From an uncultured Clostridia bacterium (GTDB lineage: Bacteria > Bacillota > Clostridia > Oscillospirales > Ruminococcaceae), in NCBI GenBank assembly GCA_947383835.1, contig CANDEV010000004.1:124001-188000 (forward strand): 64,000 nt of DNA, given 5' to 3'. Made by a program: the position numbers and the translations under genes. This document shows, piece by piece, positions 17,771 through 26,428 of the stretch (position 1 is its first letter; each line of letters opens with the position of its first letter). The notes under the pieces are model-generated. The model searched no databases. It was not told where the DNA came from and saw nothing but the letters and a program-made list of their open reading frames with translations.

Positions 17771-17818
17771 ATGTTATATAACATTTGTTATTTTACCATA
17801 AAAATAATTATTTGTCAA
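17771..17818 (-). promoter_or_regulatory. Promoter and operator of the TetR-ABC operon
   Basis: On the minus strand: TTGACA (17813-17818), 17-bp spacer, TAAAAT (17790-17795), then the palindrome ATGTTATATAACAT (17771-17784) at the expected transcript start. Confidence 0.7.
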
Positions 17819-17872
17819 GCGGTTTATAAAAAAAATATTATCCGCATTTCAGCATATATTTGATTTTTCATG

Positions 17873-17901
17873 TTGAAATCTCTGTAAAAATATGCTATAA
17901 T
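17873..17901 (+). promoter_or_regulatory. Promoter of the first VanY-type gene
   Basis: TTGAAA (17873-17878), 17-bp spacer, TATAAT (17896-17901). Element P copy B lies between this promoter and the gene. Confidence 0.7.
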
Positions 17902-17933
17902 AATGTTTATGCAAAAAAAATTGCCGTTTTTAA

Positions 17934-18034
17934 TACTAATTTGCTCCTAAAAGCGTAGGTAAAAAATCTGCACAAAAATCATATGTGCAAATTTTTGTTT
18001 GATTTTTTACACGCTTTTTAGTCTCAAATTAGTA
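17934..18034. mobile_element. Element P copy B
   Basis: Ends CTAATTTGC and CAAATTAG, with TA on each side; nearly identical to copies A and D in the left arm. It sits in the leader (about 155 bases) between the promoter at 17873-17901 and the VanY-type gene, so its transcript would fold into a long hairpin ahead of the start codon. Confidence 0.8.
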
Positions 18035-18064
18035 TAAAAGATACGGCGGAAAGGCTGCATAAAA

Positions 18065-18988
18065 ATGCGAGGAATGAAATATTTATTAATTATATCGGTA
18101 CTTCTGATACTGCTGGCGTTTGTGCTGACAAATTTTGTCTTTAAAAGAGGCAGCAATGAGCAGGACACCGCGTCTGAAACAATTTCGGTCACAACGGTGC
18201 AGACGGAATCCGAAATCCAACCAGAGGAGGAAGAGGATATCAACGCTGACAATAAATGGGCGATGTTTTTGGTGAACAAGCAAAACCCGCTTCCTAAAAA
18301 TTACGACAGCATGATCGAGACAGAGCTTGTTTATGAGGGAGACAGAGACGGCTATGTTGACAAGCGTGCCGCGAAATATGCCAAGGATATGTTTGCTGCC
18401 GCTCTGGAGGACGGCATAGATCTTTGGGTCGTATCGTCCTACCGCACTATAGATTATCAGCAGCAAAATTTTGACCGAAGCGTTCAGCAGCGTATGGACA
18501 ACGGCATGACATATGACGATGCTTATGCGGACACCTTGCGCGAGGTTGCGATGCCGGGTGAAAGCGAGCATAACGCAGGTCTTGCGATGGATATAATGTC
18601 CGTAGAGTACACAAGCATGGACGACGCGGGTTTTGAAAATACAAAGGCTTTTGAGTGGCTTGACAAGCACGCGGCGGAGTACGGCTTTATCCTGCGCTAC
18701 CCCAAGGACAAGGAGGCTGTAACGGAGATAATCTATGAGCCGTGGCATTACCGTTTTGTGGGAATTTACTATGCAAACGAGATAAAGGAAAGCGGTCTGT
18801 GTCTTGAAGAATATTTTGCCGAACGCGGTTGGACGGACGAGGACGGAAAAGCTGTAAAAATGCGCGGTCCCTTTGAAACGGAGGAGAACGAACAACCCGC
18901 AGAGACAAAGGTCACGGAGCCTACAGAACCGAAAAAGACAATGCCTGCTATAGAGCATAACGAGCAAAAGGTCACAATTATAGTATAA
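18065..18988 (+). CDS. D-alanyl-D-alanine carboxypeptidase, VanY family (M15B)
   Basis: 307 residues. One N-terminal membrane segment (about 5-25) anchors it outside the cell, then an acidic linker and the M15B catalytic domain: WVVSSYRTIDYQQQNF, the zinc motif SEHNAGLAMDI (Ser167, His169, Asp about 176) and EPWHYRFVG (Glu225, His228). It would remove the terminal D-Ala from cell-wall stem peptides. The C terminus is a Thr/Glu/Pro-rich tail of about 35 residues. A second VanY-type gene is at 22214-23290. Not linked to van resistance genes, so housekeeping wall trimming is likelier than glycopeptide resistance. Confidence 0.9.
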   Translation: MRGMKYLLIISVLLILLAFVLTNFVFKRGSNEQDTASETISVTTVQTESEIQPEEEEDINADNKWAMFLVNKQNPLPKNYDSMIETELVYEGDRDGYVDKRAAKYAKDMFAAALEDGIDLWVVSSYRTIDYQQQNFDRSVQQRMDNGMTYDDAYADTLREVAMPGESEHNAGLAMDIMSVEYTSMDDAGFENTKAFEWLDKHAAEYGFILRYPKDKEAVTEIIYEPWHYRFVGIYYANEIKESGLCLEEYFAERGWTDEDGKAVKMRGPFETEENEQPAETKVTEPTEPKKTMPAIEHNEQKVTIIV

Positions 18989-19049
18989 TATTTTGTTTAT
19001 ATTACAAATTGTATAAAAAATACTTATATTATGTCGTTTTAGATTTGGG

Positions 19050-19088
19050 AAAATCCCCCTAATTCATTTGTTGAATTAGGGGAATTTT
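19050..19088 (+). terminator. Terminator after the first VanY-type gene
   Basis: AAAATCCCCCTAATTC (19050-19065) pairs almost fully with GAATTAGGGGAATTTT (19073-19088) over a 7-base loop. Confidence 0.7.
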
Positions 19089-19162
19089 ATAAATTAAACG
19101 TCTTGCATAAGTTTTAAGATATTTTTTTGTGCAGCTTTTAAGAACAAATTTTCTAAAGATTA

Positions 19163-19191
19163 TTGACAAACATAAACGGTTGTTCTATAAT
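19163..19191 (+). promoter_or_regulatory. Promoter of the VOC gene with RAAC-N4-GTTY operator in the spacer
   Basis: TTGACA (19163-19168), 17-bp spacer, TATAAT (19186-19191). The spacer holds AAACGGTTGTTC (19174-19185), one base from the LexA-type core GAAC-N4-GTTC. The same arrangement recurs at 19868-19896 and, inverted, at 29256-29285. Confidence 0.65.
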
Positions 19192-19220
19192 AATATAAAA
19201 TAGTAACGGAGACAGCATAT

Positions 19221-19607
19221 ATGAAAAACTATACTCAAGTTTATGTAAAAAACAGTTTAGAGGCAGCAAAAACATATTGCGAAGCATTTGGCGCAGAAAT
19301 AACATTAGAGATGAAAAATGACAGCGGGACTGCCTATGAGCATTGTGTATTATCGGTTGACGGAGAAGGATTTTTGGCATTAGCCGAAGCTAAAAAACCT
19401 TATGATGTTGAGGTTATTCACAAAATGAAATGGGAAACAATGACTTTTAATGCCTTTGAAATGGGGACTGAAGAGCGTGTAAACCATGCATTTGACGTTT
19501 TGAGCGACGGCGGCGTTGTTATTGATGAAATTCAGGAGCTGCCATGGAATAAATATAACGCTACCGTTATTGATAAGTATGGCGTATGCTGGTGGATCGC
19601 TATTTAG
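19221..19607 (+). CDS. VOC-family (glyoxalase/PhnB-like) protein
   Basis: 128 residues, RBS ACGGAGA. The beta-alpha-beta-beta-beta modules of the vicinal-oxygen-chelate fold are visible: YVKNSLEAAKTYCEAFGAEITLEM at the start and the closing WNKYNATVIDKYGVCWWIAI, which matches the PhnB-like subgroup (normally DxYGVxWxI). Metal-binding residues of true glyoxalases are not obvious, so the reaction is unknown. The TAG stop is formed where a small TA-flanked element begins, so the original protein may have ended a few residues later. The promoter carries a LexA-like box. Confidence 0.8.
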   Translation: MKNYTQVYVKNSLEAAKTYCEAFGAEITLEMKNDSGTAYEHCVLSVDGEGFLALAEAKKPYDVEVIHKMKWETMTFNAFEMGTEERVNHAFDVLSDGGVVIDEIQELPWNKYNATVIDKYGVCWWIAI

Positions 19608-19727
19608 AGCAATCCAACAAAATAATAACCGTATCTGTAGGGGGCGGGTTTCCCGTCCCGCTGTTTCATAATTGCGGGCGGGGAGACCCCGCCCCTACAA
19701 AAGGCATTATTTTATAGGATTGCTATA
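19605..19727. mobile_element. Element G copy 1 (GC-cored, TA-flanked MITE)
   Basis: Starts GAGCAATCC after a TA (19605-19606) and ends GGATTGCTA before a TA (19726-19727). The core holds GTAGGGGGCGGG...GGGGCGGGG-type arms that fold into GC-rich hairpins. A relative lies at 49775-49913. TA duplication and short inverted ends are typical of IS630/Tc1-mariner-type MITEs. The VOC stop codon spans its left junction. Confidence 0.75.
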
Positions 19728-19867
19728 GTAAGTTCGCGTTATAGCTTAAAAATTAAACGTCTTGTACAAAAAGGCTCCCATGTGTTACAGTACTTCTGTA
19801 CTATTAACTGCCAAAAAACAAGGCGTTTTTTTGTGCAATTTTTTACGAACAAATTTTCCGAAAACTC

Positions 19868-19946
19868 TTGACAAATCTAAACGATTGTTCTATAATATTA
19901 TTCAGAACAAACGTGTGGAACATACGTACATAGAAACATACGTGTA
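19868..19946 (+). promoter_or_regulatory. Promoter with clustered LexA-like boxes
   Basis: TTGACA (19868-19873), 17-bp spacer, TATAAT (19891-19896). AAACGATTGTTC (19879-19890) lies in the spacer. Just downstream are AGAACAAACGTGTG (19904-19917), GGAACATACGTACA (19917-19930) and GAAACATACGTGTA (19933-19946); against the Bacillus LexA consensus CGAACRNRYGTTYG I count about 12, 11 and 10 of 14 matches. The dense array around the start site suggests tight repression. Confidence 0.55.
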
Positions 19947-19965
19947 AAAAGAAAGGAAGTTTTTT

Positions 19966-20262
19966 ATGACAACCTCAACCGCGAGAAAAATAGAACCCGA
20001 AGCAAGAAAAATAGTCATGACCGTCTGTGAAAAGAAAGAAAGCCTCACCGCGCAAAGGCTTGCAGGATTTGCAATGCTTGTGCTGATAGGATTTGCCCTG
20101 CTTTCGGGAACGGAGCTTGCCGCCCTGGCGATAGTTTCTCCCATGGCTTTGGCGGCAATGTTTTCAAAGGAAAAACTCCTTGATTTTGGAATTTTCCGTA
20201 TAAAAAAGCCTACTGTACGATCTCGAAAATTTTCCCCGAAAACGGCGCAAGATCTACAGTAA
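19966..20262 (+). CDS. Small membrane protein of unknown function (possible SOS-induced)
   Basis: 98 residues, RBS AAAGGAAG. A charged N-terminal region (about 1-30), one long or two short hydrophobic segments at about 33-65 (AGFAMLVLIGFALLSGTELAA then ALAIVSPMALAAMF), and a basic C-terminal tail. I do not recognise the family. Its last 53 bases overlap the 3' end of the convergent glgB gene. The promoter has up to four LexA-like boxes; small SOS-induced membrane proteins are often division inhibitors or toxins, but that role here is inference only. Confidence 0.55.
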   Translation: MTTSTARKIEPEARKIVMTVCEKKESLTAQRLAGFAMLVLIGFALLSGTELAALAIVSPMALAAMFSKEKLLDFGIFRIKKPTVRSRKFSPKTAQDLQ

Positions 20263-22048
20263 AGCTGTTTTCGAATTTCCCGTGAGGGACAGGCTCCGAG
20301 GTTATAGGCGGGATATTCTCGGACGGTGTGCAGCCGCCGTAAATATCGCTGTCGCTGTTAAGTATTTCCTGCAAGGTACATGACTTGTCAATGCCGAAGC
20401 GGTAATTTTTCTTTGACTTGTCCGAAAGGTTAAGAGCGACAACAAGACTGTTTTTCCCCGAAGTCCTGCGGTAGCAGTAAACACAGTCCTCAACGGCGTC
20501 GGCTTCAAGCCATTGGAACGTATTCATGTTGTACTCGCCGTCGTAAAGCGCTGGATTTTTGCCGTAAAGCTCTGCAAGCTCGGTGAAAAACCTGCGGAAG
20601 GAGTCGTGGTTGGGATATTTAAGAAGATCCCAGTCCTGCTCGCGCTTTTCGTCCCACTCGCGGAACTGTGCGAACTCGTTGCCCATAAAATTCAGTTTTT
20701 TTCCGGGGTGGGTGAACATATATAGATACAACGCCTTGCATTGGGGGAATTTTACCTCGTAGTCTCCCCACATTTTCTGAATTATCGTCGCCTTTCCGTG
20801 AACGACCTCGTCATGCGAAAAGGGCAGCAGAAACAGCTCGTTGTAAAAGTACTGCATAGAAAATGTAATCTTATGGTAGTGCTTTGAGCGTTCGTCAGGC
20901 GGAATACGGAAAAAATCCAGCGTGTCGTTCATCCAGCCCATGTCCCACTTGTAGTCGAAGCCAAGACCCTCATATTCCACGGGAGCGGTCACTTTCAGGT
21001 AGTTTGTGGAGTCCTCCGCCATAAGCAGGGCGGTGGGGTGAATGTGGTGCAGACCGCTGTTCATGTTCCGAATAAACGTTACTGCGCCGCTGTTTACGCC
21101 GCGGGCAGCATCCCCCTGCCAGTAAAGGGCATTGCTGATCGCGTCCATTCGCAAGCCGTCAAAATGGTATTCGCTTAGCCAGTAATTTGCCGCAGACTGC
21201 AAAAATGAGCAAACCTCTCCGCGGTAAAAATTAAAATTGTAGGAACCCCATTCGCTCCTGCCTGCGCCGTCGTTGGGGTATTCATAAAGCCCCGTGCCGT
21301 CAAATTCCGCAAGAGCATAGCCGTCCACCGCGAAGTGAACGGGAACAAAATCGCATATTATGCCTATATCCGCATTGTGGCAGGCATTTACCAAATATTT
21401 CAGATCATTCGGCGAACCGTAGCGTGACGTGGGACTGAAAAAGCCTGTGACCTGATATCCCCAGGAGCAGTCCGCAGGGTACTCGCAGATCGGCATGATC
21501 TCAATGTGTGTAAAGCCCCGCTCCTTGACGTATTCAATCAGCGGTTCGGCAATTTCCTTGTATGTGTACCAATTTTCGGGGCAGGACTCTTCTGTATCGT
21601 TTGGAGTTTTGGCAGGCTTTGTACGCCACGAGCCGAGATGTACCTCGTAAATGTTCATGGGACGGTCATAGCCCTTGTCGCGGGACTTCATCCATTTTTC
21701 ATCGTTAAATTTATACTCTCCCAAATCGGTAATTATTGAAGCACAGTTCGGACGCAGTTCCGTCTGAAATCCGTATGGATCGTTGTGTTCAACGACCTTT
21801 CCGTCTTGGCGGTAAATGCGGTATTTGTACATTTGACCTATCCCCGCATCGCCGCAGTATGCTGAGTATACCCCGCATTTATCGCGTGACATTTTCACAC
21901 CGTTCCAGCCGTTCCATTCACCAATGACCTCAACGCAGGTCGCGTTGGGAGCATAGACTCGAAAGGAGATGCCGCTGCCGTCGGGGTGCGCCCCGAAATA
22001 TGTATATGCGTCAAAAGTCCGTCCTGTGAAAAAATCGTTCATTACCAT
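20210..22048 (-). CDS. glgB: 1,4-alpha-glucan branching enzyme
   Basis: 612 residues, RBS AGGGGG 8 bases before ATG 22048. An N-terminal CBM48/E-set domain (about 10-110: YTYFGAHPDGSGISFRVYAP, NGWNG) is followed by the GH13 barrel, with HLGSW, the nucleophile Asp302 in GLRMDAIS, acid/base Glu345 in MAEDST and the transition-state Asp in FSHDEVVHGK, then a C-terminal beta domain. It makes alpha-1,6 branches in glycogen. It stands alone, without glgA/C/D/P next to it. Confidence 0.95.
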   Translation of the reverse strand: MVMNDFFTGRTFDAYTYFGAHPDGSGISFRVYAPNATCVEVIGEWNGWNGVKMSRDKCGVYSAYCGDAGIGQMYKYRIYRQDGKVVEHNDPYGFQTELRPNCASIITDLGEYKFNDEKWMKSRDKGYDRPMNIYEVHLGSWRTKPAKTPNDTEESCPENWYTYKEIAEPLIEYVKERGFTHIEIMPICEYPADCSWGYQVTGFFSPTSRYGSPNDLKYLVNACHNADIGIICDFVPVHFAVDGYALAEFDGTGLYEYPNDGAGRSEWGSYNFNFYRGEVCSFLQSAANYWLSEYHFDGLRMDAISNALYWQGDAARGVNSGAVTFIRNMNSGLHHIHPTALLMAEDSTNYLKVTAPVEYEGLGFDYKWDMGWMNDTLDFFRIPPDERSKHYHKITFSMQYFYNELFLLPFSHDEVVHGKATIIQKMWGDYEVKFPQCKALYLYMFTHPGKKLNFMGNEFAQFREWDEKREQDWDLLKYPNHDSFRRFFTELAELYGKNPALYDGEYNMNTFQWLEADAVEDCVYCYRRTSGKNSLVVALNLSDKSKKNYRFGIDKSCTLQEILNSDSDIYGGCTPSENIPPITSEPVPHGKFENSFTVDLAPFSGKIFEIVQ

Positions 22049-22081
22049 TTTTTATGCCCCCTATAATAGATTATTTTCACC

Positions 22082-22110
22082 ATTATACAATATTTTTCGA
22101 CCAAATTCAA
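22082..22110 (-). promoter_or_regulatory. Promoter of glgB
   Basis: Minus strand TTGAAT (22105-22110), 17-bp spacer, TATAAT (22082-22087). Confidence 0.65.
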
Positions 22111-22151
22111 TAGGCAAAATTTTAGATATGCCAAAAACGCGAAATTATCTA

Positions 22152-22180
22152 TTGCATTTTCATTAATTTTGTGATACTAT
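22152..22180 (+). promoter_or_regulatory. Promoter of the second VanY-type gene
   Basis: TTGCAT (22152-22157), 17-bp spacer, TACTAT (22175-22180), about 34 bases before the start. Confidence 0.5.
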
Positions 22181-22213
22181 TATAAAAGAATAATTACCGA
22201 GGAAATGATCGCC

Positions 22214-23290
22214 ATGAAGTTAAAAAAATATGCGGCAGTCTTGACCGCAGCAATTTTGACAGAATTTTTAACGGGCTGTGAAAGAATTGATGACGCTGTT
22301 CCTGCGGACGCAACTTTTCCCGATGTGAGCCTTACCACTATGGGAACGCTGTCGGAGCACGTTTCAGAATATGAAACAGAGTCGGTAACTTCCGAAAATC
22401 AAAACTCGGAGACAGCAGGGTTCGTTGAAACTACGCAGCCGCAATTTGTCGAAGCGGGAGGCGACGTTGAGGATAACCCTCAAAAGAACGGCGCAACCTC
22501 CTCAAACGATCCTGTCGGAGTTGAAAGCATTTCGCTAAGCACATACAGCGTTGAATTGCAAGTGGGACAAAGCAAGATGCCAATAGTTACTATGTTTCCC
22601 GAAAACGCCTCCGATAAAGGAGAGATTTGGACTTCCAGTGACACCGATGTTGCCGTTGTGAACGAATTGGGTAATATTACCGCCGTTTCCGAGGGAGACT
22701 GTATCGTGACCGTAACCTCCGCCCAAAACCCGCAGGTTTCAGCAGAAGTTACAGTTACCGTGACCGCTGCCGCGGGACTTACATATTTTGACGGAATTCT
22801 TGTTGTGAATAAAACATACGCCCTGCCTGCCGACTACGCTCCGGGAGTGAATGCTGAAGCGCAGGCAGCATTTGATGAAATGCAGTCGGACGCGGCTGCC
22901 GAGGGGCTTAACATATATATTTCCTCCGGTTTCCGTTCCTACGATTATCAAGCCGGACTTTATCAACGATATGTTGACAAGGACGGCAAGGAAGAAGCTG
23001 ACAGATACTCCGCCCGTCCCGGACATTCGGAGCACCAGACGGGACTTGCTTTCGACTTGAACTCAATAGAAGAGTCCTTTGCCAACACCGCTGAGGGAAA
23101 ATGGGTAAATCGGAACTGTTACAAATACGGTTTTATAATTCGATACCCCTCCGACAAGGAAGATATCACAGGCTACAAATGGGAACCATGGCACATACGC
23201 TATCTTGGCAAGGAGACTGCACAAGCAGTTTATGACAGCGGGCTTTGCTTGGAGGAATATTTGGGAATAACTTCACAATATGCGGAATAA
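22214..23290 (+). CDS. Lipoprotein with Big2 domain and VanY-type D,D-carboxypeptidase
   Basis: 358 residues from ATG 22214 (RBS GAGGAAATGA). Lipobox FLTGC (Cys about 22), a Ser/Thr/Glu linker, a bacterial Ig-like group 2 domain (about 98-183: VESISLSTYSVELQVGQS, WTSSDTDVAVVNELGNITA) and an M15B peptidase domain. The zinc motif is SEHQTGLAFDL (Ser272, His274), with EPWHIRYLG (Glu324, His327). It should trim D-Ala from peptidoglycan; the Ig-like domain would hold it in or across the wall. Compared with the copy at 18065 it is lipid-anchored rather than TM-anchored. Confidence 0.92.
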   Translation: MKLKKYAAVLTAAILTEFLTGCERIDDAVPADATFPDVSLTTMGTLSEHVSEYETESVTSENQNSETAGFVETTQPQFVEAGGDVEDNPQKNGATSSNDPVGVESISLSTYSVELQVGQSKMPIVTMFPENASDKGEIWTSSDTDVAVVNELGNITAVSEGDCIVTVTSAQNPQVSAEVTVTVTAAAGLTYFDGILVVNKTYALPADYAPGVNAEAQAAFDEMQSDAAAEGLNIYISSGFRSYDYQAGLYQRYVDKDGKEEADRYSARPGHSEHQTGLAFDLNSIEESFANTAEGKWVNRNCYKYGFIIRYPSDKEDITGYKWEPWHIRYLGKETAQAVYDSGLCLEEYLGITSQYAE

Positions 23291-23330
23291 AAAGCATCCG
23301 ACAGCAGTAAAGCTGTCGGATGCTTTTTTG
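23291..23330 (+). terminator. Strong terminator after the second VanY-type gene
   Basis: AAAGCATCCGACAGC (23291-23305) pairs exactly with GCTGTCGGATGCTTT (23312-23326) over a 6-base loop and ends in a T run. Confidence 0.9.
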
Positions 23331-23410
23331 TTTATGAATTAATTATAGACATTTATTAATTAATTGCTAACTAATTATAGAGCGTTTTATAACAAGCTCT
23401 TTTTAAAAGC

Positions 23411-24726
<1,316 letters not shown>

Positions 24727-24759
24727 TATGCGATTGTCTGAAAAACATCAAACATATAT

Positions 24760-24788
24760 ATTATACCAAAAAAATAAAGTCCTGTCAA
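24760..24788 (-). promoter_or_regulatory. Promoter of purA
   Basis: Minus strand TTGACA (24783-24788), 17-bp spacer, TATAAT (24760-24765). Confidence 0.8.
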
Positions 24789-24805
24789 CTTTTTTGCCAA
24801 AATAC

Positions 24806-24834
24806 TTGACTAAAGTGATAAAATATGGTATCAT
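24806..24834 (+). promoter_or_regulatory. Promoter of the 31-residue-repeat membrane protein gene
   Basis: TTGACT (24806-24811), 17-bp spacer, TATCAT (24829-24834). Element P copy C lies between it and the gene. Confidence 0.55.
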
Positions 24835-24855
24835 TAAAAAAACTTAAACGTTTTA

Positions 24856-24958
24856 TACTGATTTGCGACTGAAAAGCGTGCAAAAAATCAAGCAAAAGCT
24901 TGCATATATGGGGTTTTGCACAGTTTTTTTTGCATACGCTTTTAAGAGCAAATTAGTA
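24856..24958. mobile_element. Element P copy C (inverted orientation)
   Basis: Ends CTGATTTGC and GCAAATTAG flanked by TA. In this orientation the GCGACT-type arm comes first. The centre differs from copies A, B and D (GCTTGCATATATGGGG). It lies in the leader between a promoter and the gene at 24997. Confidence 0.75.
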
Positions 24959-24996
24959 TTATTGACTTTTTGTACCATGTTAAAGGGGATATGTAT

Positions 24997-26391
24997 ATGA
25001 ACAAAATAAGAATAGCAATAGTTTTCATATTTCTGGCAATAGCCGGAGTTGTGCTCACAGTGAGCGGAATTACTGATATAATCAGAATTAACGGTGATAT
25101 TCCCGACTTTAATTTTGAGAGTATGCAGAACGTCAAAAAGGGTGATTTTGTCTGCGGCTACGTCAGCAACATTCTTGATTGCTACGCCAGTGAAACAACT
25201 ACCAACACTACTATGGGAATCGAGACTTCCTCACGTACCTCTGAGGAATACTTTCTTATGCCGCTTGTAAACGATGTTGACGAGGCGGAAAGCCTTTATG
25301 TTACAATTTCAGCCGGCAATATTGAGGACAGAAAGCTTCTTTACGCCATTTGCGACGACACCTGGGAATATATGGACGGCAATACCGATATCGACTTTAC
25401 CGAAATGGCAATTATTGCCCGCGTTAAAGAGATCGACGATGACCTTATGCCGCTTTTGATAGATTGGTTTAAGGAGGCGGATTACTGCGACGGAAACGAA
25501 ATTGAGATAAGGCAGCATATCCTGCCATATGAATTTGTTGTTTACCGCAACACCAACGCGCCGTACATAAGCCTTATCGTCGGCATTATTATGCTCGCGG
25601 TCGTGGCTGTTGCAGTATTTTTCATTGTCAAAAAGTTCATGCCCAAAAGGGTCGAGAGCGCACCGTACACGCCGCCGTCCGATATTTCCGAAAACACCGC
25701 CGCCAACGGCTTTGCTGAAGCATATACCCCTCCTCAGCCGCTGCCGAACCTTTCTCAGCCTGTTCAGCCGGAGGACTTTTTCCCTGCACCAAAGCCTAAG
25801 TCCGCGCCGGAGCCAAAGCCTGCGCCGCCCAAAGAGCCTCCGAAGCCTGTCAGCGCAAATAATTATGAGGACACAAACCTCGATACCTCGGAGCTTAACG
25901 CCGAACAGGATCTGTACAGGCAGGAACAGGCGACAGCAGCAAAAGCAAGGCATATCGAGTATGACAATCAGCTTGAAACCACCGATATGGACACCGACCA
26001 AAGACTTGCCGAGCAGGAGAGGGCAATTGCCGCAAATGCCCGTCATATCGAGTATGACAACCAATTGGATACCGCAGACCTTGATACGGAGCAAAAGCTT
26101 TACGAGCAGGAGCAGGCGGTCGCCGCAAACGCACGTCCCATGGACTATGACAATCAACTGGAGACCTCCGATCTAGATACCGACAGACGACTTGCGGAGC
26201 AGGAACAGGCTATTGCCGCGAATTCCCGTAAAATGGAATATGACAACGAGATCGATACCTCCGACCTTAACACCGACAGTCTTGATTATTACGACGCATC
26301 TGCGCAGGGCGGGGACGATGATATATTCATATTCTCAAACGATTTTGACTACGAGGACGCGGACGCTTCCAAAATTGAGATTTCCGACTGA
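24997..26391 (+). CDS. Membrane protein with cytoplasmic 31-residue tandem repeats
   Basis: 464 residues; ATG 24997 fits the RBS AAAGGGG best, with ATG 24991 possible. First membrane segment at about 5-27, an extracytoplasmic domain of about 160 residues, second segment at about 190-215 (SLIVGIIMLAVVAVAVFFIVKK), then a Pro/Lys-rich linker (about 225-285). The C-terminal region has three full 31-residue repeats plus two partial ones of the form YDNQLETxDLDTxxxLxEQExAxAANARxM. It ends acidic. No family recognised; the repeats look like charged helices, perhaps a scaffold or interaction module. Confidence 0.75.
   Translation: MNKIRIAIVFIFLAIAGVVLTVSGITDIIRINGDIPDFNFESMQNVKKGDFVCGYVSNILDCYASETTTNTTMGIETSSRTSEEYFLMPLVNDVDEAESLYVTISAGNIEDRKLLYAICDDTWEYMDGNTDIDFTEMAIIARVKEIDDDLMPLLIDWFKEADYCDGNEIEIRQHILPYEFVVYRNTNAPYISLIVGIIMLAVVAVAVFFIVKKFMPKRVESAPYTPPSDISENTAANGFAEAYTPPQPLPNLSQPVQPEDFFPAPKPKSAPEPKPAPPKEPPKPVSANNYEDTNLDTSELNAEQDLYRQEQATAAKARHIEYDNQLETTDMDTDQRLAEQERAIAANARHIEYDNQLDTADLDTEQKLYEQEQAVAANARPMDYDNQLETSDLDTDRRLAEQEQAIAANSRKMEYDNEIDTSDLNTDSLDYYDASAQGGDDDIFIFSNDFDYEDADASKIEISD
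25861..26292 (+). repeat. 93-bp coding tandem repeat (31 residues per unit)
   Basis: Units start near 25861, 25957, 26050, 26143 and 26236 (last one partial). The protein motif is well kept (YDNQLETTDMDTDQRLAEQE, YDNQLDTADLDTEQKLYEQE, YDNQLETSDLDTDRRLAEQE), while codon choice differs, so the array is old and held by selection rather than a fresh slippage product. Confidence 0.85.
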
Positions 26392-26398
26392 TTTTTTT

Positions 26399-26428
26399 GG
26401 GCAATTCAAAAATGAGTTGCCCATTTTT
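26399..26428. terminator. Bidirectional terminator between convergent genes
   Basis: GGGCAATTC (26399-26407) pairs with GAGTTGCCC (26414-26422), one mismatch, with a T run on either side. Confidence 0.7.

Noticed and set aside
18086..18967. Long open frame antisense to the first VanY-type gene
   Set aside because: Mirror of a clear M15B gene, no RBS, Cys/Leu-rich nonsense composition.
19605..19727. Intrinsic terminator of the VOC gene from the GC-rich hairpins
   Set aside because: GC-rich arms are not followed by a T run and belong to a repeated TA-flanked element, though it may still slow polymerase.
18065..23290. Vancomycin resistance cluster
   Set aside because: Two VanY-type peptidases occur, but no vanH/A/X or VanRS genes are present; wall trimming is simpler.
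25309..26157. Open frame antisense to the repeat protein gene
   Set aside because: Results from the repeats read backward; no start signal and Arg/Leu-rich composition.
25861..26292. CRISPR-like array
   Set aside because: The 93-bp period is coding, has no spacers, and repeats differ at codon level.
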